64,000 bases of DNA from Rhodosorus marinus. Taxonomy: Eukaryota; Rhodophyta; Stylonematophyceae; Stylonematales; Stylonemataceae. The position numbers were made by a program, and so were the translations under genes. How positions within the stretch are numbered: position 1 is the stretch's first letter; every line of letters starts with the position of its first letter. Positions 56,891-64,000 of the stretch are shown here, in pieces. Below the pieces are notes generated by a model, which was not told where the DNA came from, ran no database searches, and worked only from the letters and a program-made list of their open reading frames with translations. The stretch lies in NCBI GenBank assembly GCA_029953675.1, contig JAMWBK010000005.1, forward strand, positions 2,747,001 to 2,811,000, written 5' to 3'.

Positions 56891-57720
56891 CTATCCAGCC
56901 TTCCCCGTTGATCCTCGACGCTTGCCATGCATACGCTGAACGGGCTCAATTGCCTCATTACCGCATGCTCTAGAATTCTGTTCTTTGTTTTCACTCCTCT
57001 CCAGCTCGTTGGCAAAATCGGCGAGAAGCTTTCCGAGTTTCACGCGACCATCCCTAGACGAACGGATATAGAGGTTCCTCACCGTTTCTGCGGCCTCCAA
57101 CGCCTCCGCTTGAACCAACTCGAGTGGGGGGTTCACAGGCATGTGACCGCGATGTTCCGGGATTGCTTTTGTTACGTACCAGCCGGCCTTCAAACTCTTC
57201 TTTGGGATCTTTCCGAGGACATCTAACAGGAAACTTCGTCTTCTATGGCAGTTCTCCAGCGACTTCCCGTAGTCCGAGGCCAAGTAATGTACCTGCGAAC
57301 ATATCCCCATGATTTAATCTACGACGGTTCAGCGGGAGTCATAGTTGTGCTGTTAAACGTACATTCACGGAGCATTTGCAAATATCAGCAGAACTCCTCC
57401 GCGGGAGCCCGGACGAAGCCGACTTCTTCGACTCATTGGAAAGTGAATATTTACAAACGCATATCAGTCGATCCGCAGTAGTGGACCGGAACCTCAATGA
57501 GTTGAACTCTCGCAGGAGTTCCTTTACCTTGCCCCTGTCCGTACCTAAGTATTGGCCTTTGGAGACCACATGAAGAGGTTATATTAGATCCTAATGTACT
57601 TAAGGCATTAATTATACCGACCAAACAAATATTTCCGCCCTTGTGCATACCTTTGACCAGGAAAGATTCCTCTAGCCACGGAACTCCTATCCTCCGACTG
57701 AAGTCTGTAGTCACTTCCAT
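56891..57720 (-). CDS. Unrecognised 221-aa protein, three exons
   Basis: Exons 57720-57651, 57556-57363 and 57292-56891 join in phase (1, then 0) with GTATGC and GTACGT donors and GCAG/AAAG acceptors, giving 221 aa. The protein is charged, with an N-terminal T-D-F-S-R-R-I-G-V-P-W segment and L-F-V/L-K helices. The second exon carries three Cys in I-C-V-C-K...C-K-C. The third exon holds a basic R-R-R-S-F-L-L-D-V-L-G-K-I-P-K-K segment, then G-W-Y-V-T-K-A-I-P-E-H-R, and a helix L-V-Q-A-E-A-L-E-A-A-E-T-V-R. A basic tail follows. No signal peptide, membrane helix or known domain is recognised. Splicing in phase makes the gene likely. Confidence 0.55.
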
Positions 57721-59835
57721 TCTCAATCATATCGAGTCCAATTCCTCAAAAACTCGCGGATATCCTTGATAAAACCCAAATTCTCATATACGAATTATGT
57801 ATTGAGCTCCTGAAAGCGTCCAGAAGCAATTCCGAACCTATCCCCCTAAACCTCTTCGCTTCGCTTCGCTTCGAGAAGACCTCAAAGTTCTCCTCCAAAC
57901 ATCCGTAGACGTTACGGGTGACACTCACACACAAAAAGCGGAATTTATTCTGGAATTCACATTTTCCAAAGTGATGCTGCTGTGGTTTGCAAGCGAAAAC
58001 AGGCATCCTCTTCAGCTGAGTAGCTACCAACTCAAGCACAGCGGTGGAATTCATGTGGCGTAGTAGCAGAGATGAAGGAGACAGTCTCAGCCTTTTAACA
58101 ACCAAAGCTCCATGTGAATGCTCGTGTGAAAGTTTAGGGTTTCTGCTTGCCAACCAACTGCTAAGAAAATTGGAGCTCCCGTATGCAACATGACTCCATT
58201 GAAAAAAAAAAATAACTTGCAGGAATCTGCCTCATTAGACAGACATCGGAGAGGAAGACATCAGGAGCTATCCGGAGCTTCTCTCCTCTTGGACGTGTGT
58301 CTGTATGCGGCCGATTCCTGCGAGTCCTTTTTCAAGGTAATGATTTTGGATACGCGAGCTCCGGCGTCACAGGTGATAAGCAGTTATTTCTGCTTAAAGA
58401 AACCGTGCCAGGAGATAGAAAGAAGGTTGTCAGCTACAGCTGCGTTTTGAAAACTCTTCAAGTCAACAACCCTGTGAGAGTTCGATGATGAGTATCAGGA
58501 GCCTTCGTAAACCCTCGCTATGCAGTTTAACCCCTTGTAGCCTCAACCGAATCTAGTTCCATAAGACCTTTCATAAAGCATGAGCTAGAAAAGAAATCCG
58601 TTGAGACAAGATTCGGTTGAAGACCACTAGGAGTAAACTGCAGCGACTACTAATAAGCTGATTCCTTGATACTTACAACATAACTCTCGCAAGTCCGGTA
58701 GGAGATTGAGGGTGGGGGAGAGAGATGGGAACAAACGCTGGGCCCGAAAAAGCCACAGCATCTCTTGACACATTCAAAACTTCTCTCACAGCTACAGAAA
58801 ACAAAGCCTTTTCAGAACGCATCCAGCCCTCGTCAGGTTTCTGCTATCCCTTCTGTCCCGCAAACTATTATAAAATGGGACAGCCTGTTACGGTGGTTCC
58901 ATCCCGCGCTTGGTAATTTCCTTGTTCGGGAGAGAGAGCGAAGAGGTGTAGATCTACAGACGCTGGCATTCAAAAGTCATATGCCCTTGCAACTGACAAG
59001 ACGGGAAAGGACTGTCTTTGGTCGCTGCCGAAGAGCTTGAAGCTGTCAACTGAGGTTGAGTGACCTGTATGGTACACCAGCCCGTTTGGCAAATGGTTTT
59101 TCGACGAGGCGGTCAGCGCAAAGATTGGGCTGCTTATACCGTAAAGGTTTCCTGAAAACCCTCAGGATGCTTATACGAAAGCCCTGGACATGTTGATGAA
59201 GTACGGTGACGCCGAAAACCCAGCAAAGCCCGTCGAAAGCAGAAGCTGGAGAAGTTTACATTTCGGTCAGAAGTTCAAAGTAAGCTGAATCCAATAAGCC
59301 GAGAGATGTGTGGCATCAACCCAAACGCCTTGATCCAGCTAGCAGCGATGCCACAGCTAAGCAAGTTCCTCTCCTACTTTGCCTGTTGCCGCCGCTCATC
59401 TACTTGTGAAAACGGTTTCCACTGACTTTCACACATGACTCCTCACAACCCATCCCCCTTTAGATCCCTCACGACACAATCAATTTTTTTATCCACCACC
59501 CCCCGGGCGGGGGGTAGACAATCATCAACTCAAAATCTATTTTCCATAGTTTTATGAATATTAGTGTCGAATTTTGGTTTCATGTACGTCTAGAGGTGTA
59601 TTTTTGGAATTCCTTGGAGGAACCGATGAGGATTGAGAAGTTTTCTTCTGTTGAGGAGGATGGAAGAGGAAGGGGGAAGGAGACAGTCTGGGCAATAGTC
59701 TTCTGAGTTGTATAGGAACTGCATCTTGCCTTTCGTTTGTTTATTGGTGGTAGTAGTTCTAGGGGGAGCGACTTTTTTTTCGGTTGGTTGAAGCGGGGTA
59801 AGCCTTATGCGTAGATTTGGTTGTTTCTCAGGGCT
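57721..59835. other. Region with unresolved short frames
   Basis: A minus-strand frame of 135 aa (57746-58153) with no motif overlaps a (CTTCG)4 microsatellite at 57854-57873. Plus frames at 58190-58488 and 58765-59040 might be exons of a small gene, but I could not join them in phase. A plus piece near 59155-59280 reads A-L-D-M-L-M-K-Y-G-D-A-E-N-P and looks coding-like without context. From about 59580 the + strand is G/T-rich, the leader of the lectin gene. Confidence 0.4.
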
Positions 59836-61947
59836 ATGAGAAGACTGGAGAGGATGAAAGCCGCCTGTTTGATTTTTTTGATCTCCCTGTTCGGGTATGT
59901 ACTGAGCTATTCCTATACCGAGTACCCTCCGTTTGCTCTTGGGGAAGGCCATCCGGAGTATTCAATGCAATCGCCTTATAAGATGGAAGGGAATGAGGTG
60001 GGTATTTGGGCGCTTCAACGATAGCTTTCGGTGTTTTTTTTCGTGAGTATTTGATGCTAAAGATCAGCTCGTTTTGTGTGTCCTGAACTCTATGCTCCGC
60101 GTGTTTCATGTGAAGATCAAGAATTGGTCAATGACTGGATCCGCCAGAGTCATGCGTGACGTCGAAAGGATGCTAATCCTTTTGAACTATGGGATGCCGT
60201 CTCAAAGTGGAATGGTCTCCTTGGGGATTCCCTTGAACACAGAGGACTTCTACATGTACACGGACGCCGAGATTCGTTTGCGTAAGTCCATCCCAATCGA
60301 TGTTTTCGCGACCTCTTCTATGGTATACATTTGACGGTGTTTCCCTGCTTCCTATAGCTCAAAACATGCCCGCACCTGGACTGGGAATCGCGATCTGGTT
60401 CTCCAACGAGCGTATTGTGAGCTCGGGCCCAGCGTTTGGTGCTCGCGAGGACATAAGGGCGACTGGACTTATCCTTCAACCTGATCCTGTATCCCGAGAA
60501 GCACGTTTGGTACTGGTAGGATAGAACATGAGGGTTTTCCAACATTTTTCCCGTTTGCTGTGGTCAAGGATCATGTTCAGCTCACTGCAGACTACTTTCT
60601 CTGTCCTTCCTCGAGCTCCAGGTTACCGCGAATGGCGCCGACGGTGCCTTGCTGGGGGACATGCAGACCAAGAGCACTGATCAGGTACTTATAACTAGCG
60701 TTTACAAGTCTTTGTTGGGAACCCATCGACTCCGTTTGGAGTCACCAACAGCTTTGCTGAGAAGGGCAAATTTCAATCGTCATATCCCCAACAGCTGGAA
60801 AACGGCACATACTGTACTGCTGGTAGTTTTGCATTGATGAAGAGAATTTTCGTATCCTACGCCAACGGGACCCTGAAGGTAAGAAAGTCGTCTACTCTGA
60901 TGTTATGTTACGTTTGACCTGACAAGCAGGGAACCTTCTTTCTCTCGAGTGCAGGTCTGGATAAAGGATATTCCTGGTGATGGCTTACCAAAACTTTGCA
61001 TCGTGAAATCAATACCATCGGTGGGAAGGTACTTTGCAGTTTCTGCTGCAACTGTGATTACGGCATATTCCGAGCATTACTTGCACACTGTACAGATTCG
61101 ACCAATGGAGAAGAATCAACTCCCACAGAACCCCAGAATGGTTCGAAATGTTGATCCAAGTACGCTGGTTTTGCCAAATCGTCTACCCACTCACCGCTCC
61201 TGCGATAGAACTCTGTTCAAATCATCGTGTGCGGGAACAAGACGCTGACCGCTCGGACTAAGCCTCTGCTACTTCCTGCCCGTTTCTTTGACAGACGACC
61301 ACCATCAAAGAATTGACATGAAGCTATACGATCTCCAAGCAACGCTTGTAACTCAATTGAACCGGCCCAATACCAGTGAGGTAAGACTTTTGCTACCGCC
61401 ATCCATGCCAACGCCAACCTTGCTTCAGAGATCGATATGAACTGCTCAGCTGTGTGGAATTCCATTCACCAGAAATTCCTGAAGGAGACGAGACATGCGA
61501 TGGACGCGATCTTCTCGTTTCTGGGGAGGAAGGAAATGATGATGAACGATATCCTTAGCATGAGATCCTCGAAAGAAGTCATCCAATCGCAGCTGAAAAC
61601 CATTTCTCAGAGCGCAACAACTGTAAGCGGGTCGTGTACCAGTTGCAAGTTTTCACCTTGCAATTTTTGTCCACTAACGTAGCGTTTGTGTACATTCTTT
61701 TGGCATTGTGTTTATGTCGGTATAGTTGCAGGTCGCGGTCGATCAGATCGCCTCGAAGACAAGCTTCTTTAAGTCCAACCACAACGATCTTCAACTGAAA
61801 GTCCGCCAACAAGTGGCGGAGTTAAAGCGACAGAACGAGAAGCAGAACAGCCCCGCTCTGTTTATTATCTTTGTTATCTCGACGCAGATTGCCTTCCTGG
61901 CTCTGTTCTATTACTCGCGGTCGTCGGATCAACCCGCACGGTGGTGA
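59836..61947 (+). CDS. L-type lectin cargo receptor (ERGIC-53/VIP36-like)
   Basis: Nine exons are proposed: 59836-59997, 60068-60281, 60358-60515, 60622-60684, 60762-60878, 60955-61159, 61295-61380, 61431-61622 and 61726-61947, giving about 472 aa. A signal peptide (M-K-A-A-C-L-I-F-L-I-S-L-F-G) leads into a divergent L-type lectin domain: W-S-M-T-G-S-A-R-V, M-V-S-L-G-I-P-L, then A-P-G-L-G-I-A-I-W-F-S-N-E-R and P-A-F-G-A-R-E-D, and later Y-A-N-G-T-L-K-V-W-I-K-D with G-R-Y-F-A-V-S-A-A-T. A long helical stalk follows, and one transmembrane helix (A-L-F-I-I-F-V-I-S-T-Q-I-A-F-L-A-L-F) lies just before the C-terminus. This layout matches ERGIC-53, the mannose-lectin that carries glycoproteins from ER to Golgi. 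The terminal tail S-R-S-S-D-Q-P-A-R-W lacks the di-lysine/Phe signals of the animal protein. The exon boundaries at 60515, 60762 and 61726 are the least certain. Confidence 0.82.
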
Positions 61948-62883
61948 TGGTGGGTGAACGAACCGCGAAATATAGCGGCCAATTCACGATATGAAAGCAC
62001 AAGGGTAGGAGCCGCGTTGGATTAGCGCTGACGAAAGCCGCATTGCTGCTCATGTGGAGGAGCGGACGCACTTTTAAGTTGGCTATTTGTTCAGATCGAT
62101 GGCCGCACTGGTATCAGATCAGTTGGAAGCGGCGGGAATTTTGTAGCTCGTGATTGTGGCTCCTCGGGTGTAGCTTTGCAACTCCCCGATTCTGAATGTG
62201 TATCCGCCTTCACGTTTGCTAAATAAAACGTTTGCTAAATAAAAGACCCTGTGGGGTGGCCAATGCTGCGGCCAAGGCGACCTCGGCATAGGCAGAAGGT
62301 CACCTGACAACTACTTAGCAATATGGAATCAGGGTTCGCACGATAATTGAGACAAGCACGAAAGACCCCAGGTCGGCATCTTCATCAGTCGAAATGGGGC
62401 TTCTGACCGGTCACCCATCCCTCTTTGTGTACTGAGCGCCTGTGGCTCTGTCGTCGACGTTTCTCAAAGCGTCTCGAAGCAAAGATCAGACGGAAACCAA
62501 TACCTGTCAGTCCGTTCCGGCCGCAGCTGTTCAAAACTCAGATTCTTCAATTTGAAGCATCGGTTTCATTCATCAAACCATCCATAAAGTGTAGCTCTAC
62601 AGTTCCATCGTTGGACGGATATGCCTTTCCATGTAGACAGCTGTTCGGAGCAGTCCTACTGGTAGTACTTGAATCTGCGCTAGATGGTTAAGCTCATGCG
62701 CTTCCACGTCGAAGCTTTGAAGAGAGAAAGATGGCGGATAGATTCGAAGACGAAGGCTAGTGGAACGTTTCTGAAGGTATTGGTTTGGAAAGGGTATAGC
62801 TGATCGTTTGATGTACACGAGTTTGGTCTGAACTGCGTGAGCTTGGAGTAGTCTGAGACGTTCGGAGATTGAACTGAGAGAAA
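61948..62883. other. Spacer before the FKBP-TPR gene
   Basis: No gene is supported. A 16-bp tandem repeat is listed separately. Two long minus-strand frames near 62597-63144 overlap the FKBP-TPR exon on the opposite strand and are shadows. Confidence 0.5.
62212..62243. repeat. 16-bp perfect tandem duplication
   Basis: ACGTTTGCTAAATAAA occurs twice head to tail. It holds an AATAAA motif in each copy, so it may overlap a 3' end. Confidence 0.85.
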
Positions 62884-63758
62884 ATGGATCCGGAGGGCGT
62901 CGGAACCGTATATCGGATTGATTACTTTGAAGATGAGAGCGCAGTACCTTGCAGATCTGGGAGTATTGAGTTCGCGATAGGTGAAGGGCAAGTGATTCCG
63001 CAGATCGAGGAGGCTGTACGGAATCTCGAAGTGGGAAACGTCGTTGCTGTGGATAATGTTCCGGCAAATTTCAGCAACGGATTGAACGTGAGGCTCGTCT
63101 CGAAAACGCCACCTCCAATACCCTACCTGACCCCCGAGCAGCATCGCCAGAAGGGGAACAACCTGGTGATGCAGAAGGACTACGGCGAGGCGCTACTCGA
63201 GTACAGACGAGGGTTGAAACTGCTTCAGAAAGACCATCAAAAGGACTTGGAGATTAGCTTGAGGTATTTCAGAACATGCAAAGTCCAAAAATAACAGAAC
63301 CCAACCGCATCAGATCACCACAGCACCCTCTGACGCGTCGTGTTCAAAAACCGGCTTTTCTGCAACAAACGAATAGATTGAACGCAGCACTATGCCTTAC
63401 GAAACTGGGAAGGTGGAGAGAAGTAGCATCGCTTTGTGACATCGTCCTGAGCAAGGATGCGAACCGAGCCAAAGCCTTGTTTCGCCGGGGGGTAGCATAC
63501 CAAAATCTAGGTAACATCCTACCTATTATGCATATTTCTAGAACGTATCTTTGTCGTTGTTTTGTTAAGTTTTCTCTGTATTCCTGTGATTTAGGAGAAT
63601 TTGAGCTCGCAATCTATGATTTGTCCAGGGCCTTCGAACTGGAGGACGATCAGGCAATAGCTCGCGCGCTGGAGGAATCCGTCAAGTTCAGGGATGAGAA
63701 GAAGAAGACTAGTCGAGAGGAGTTTAGAAAGACGTATCAGATCGATATCCAGTGGTGA
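62884..63758 (+). CDS. FKBP-TPR cochaperone
   Basis: Three exons (62884-63263, 63377-63510, 63595-63758) join in phase (2, then 1) to give 225 aa. Residues 1 to about 80 are a divergent or partial FKBP fold: F-A-I-G-E-G-Q-V-I-P-Q-I-E-E-A matches the conserved core strand and helix. The N-terminal strands and the usual active-site aromatic residues are not apparent, so peptidyl-prolyl isomerase activity is doubtful. A linker P-P-P-I-P-Y-L-T-P-E-Q leads to TPR repeats: G-N-N-L-V-M-Q-K-D-Y-G-E-A-L-L-E-Y, then L-N-A-A-L-C-L-T-K-L-G-R-W with A-K-A-L-F-R-R-G-V-A-Y and a closing F-E-L-A-I-Y-D-L-S-R-A-F-E-L. TPR domains of this kind dock on the C-terminus of Hsp90. The C-terminus is basic. Confidence 0.85.
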
Positions 63759-64000
63759 GAATTAGGATATGGTCTTTCGCGAGATATCTGAGGGCACCCT
63801 TAACCCCCCTCGACGGAAAGTTGGTCGTCTCCCGGACGGGGCTGGGGCGGCAGGATGCTCGTCGGGCTGGGATGAACTCTTTTCATGAAAAGGCTTTCAG
63901 AATCTGCGGTTCTTGACCCTTCTCTGTGGACGGTTTGCCTAGAATATTCCCTTCTTGTTTACTCTCACTGGTCAGCCCCAGCAACCCCGCCAGGTGGGAT
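63759..64000. other. Right-edge spacer
   Basis: The sequence after the FKBP-TPR gene runs to the window edge without a recognisable gene. A GC-rich stretch at about 63800-63860 has no obvious function. Confidence 0.5.

Noticed and set aside
62597-63144. Two minus-strand frames of about 155 aa
   Set aside because: They are antisense to exon 1 of the FKBP-TPR gene.
1-64000. CRISPR array, rRNA, tRNA or bacterial operon
   Set aside because: No regularly spaced direct repeats, no conserved RNA gene sequence and no operon-like ribosome-binding sites were seen; introns show a eukaryotic nuclear genome.

Overview
This window is nuclear DNA of a photosynthetic eukaryote. Nearly every recognisable gene is split by short GT-AG introns, mostly 60-120 nt, and exons join in phase. 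Genes lie on both strands, are monocistronic, and are separated by AT-rich or low-complexity spacers. TAA, TAG and TGA all serve as stops. An STN7/STN8-type thylakoid kinase with a simple transit-like N-terminus (no signal peptide) argues for a primary plastid. A small CBM20 starch-binding protein also fits. I favour a unicellular red alga, or less likely a glaucophyte; this is inference, not proof.

Layout. 1-10 kb: a CBM20 protein, an ANTH endocytic adaptor, then about 6 kb of gene-poor DNA with diverged repeats and the endonuclease end of a non-LTR retrotransposon. 10-19 kb: an unrecognised 379-aa helical protein, the STN-like kinase, a TXNDC9/PLP3 cochaperone, an Iwr1-like RNA polymerase II import factor and a small hypothetical gene. 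19-33 kb: the 12-exon UTP10/HEATR1 gene (about 2,024 aa), MOZART1, a BolA-like protein, an AlkB-type dioxygenase and the GINS subunit PSF2. 33-43 kb: an atypical SDR, mitochondrial citrate synthase, a scrambled Ty1/copia remnant, and two tandem aldo-keto reductase genes, one intact and one with two lesions. 43-47 kb: mostly non-coding with diverged repeats. 47-64 kb: a secreted protein of unknown family, an ARMT1/DUF89 enzyme, then several early-secretory-pathway genes (p24/TMED, BAP31, a 3-beta-HSD/NSDHL-type sterol dehydrogenase, an ERGIC-53/VIP36-like lectin), with unrecognised spliced genes between them, and an FKBP-TPR protein.

The genes are mainly unrelated housekeeping functions: ribosome biogenesis, replication, microtubule nucleation, TCA cycle, alkylation repair and secretion. 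The strongest genome-level pattern is that DNA upstream of most starts is G/T-rich on the coding strand (C/A-rich on the + strand for minus genes). I found no CRISPR array, tRNA or rRNA, and no convincing new multi-gene system. The best leads are several well-supported spliced genes with no recognisable family and the decaying aldo-keto reductase duplicate.
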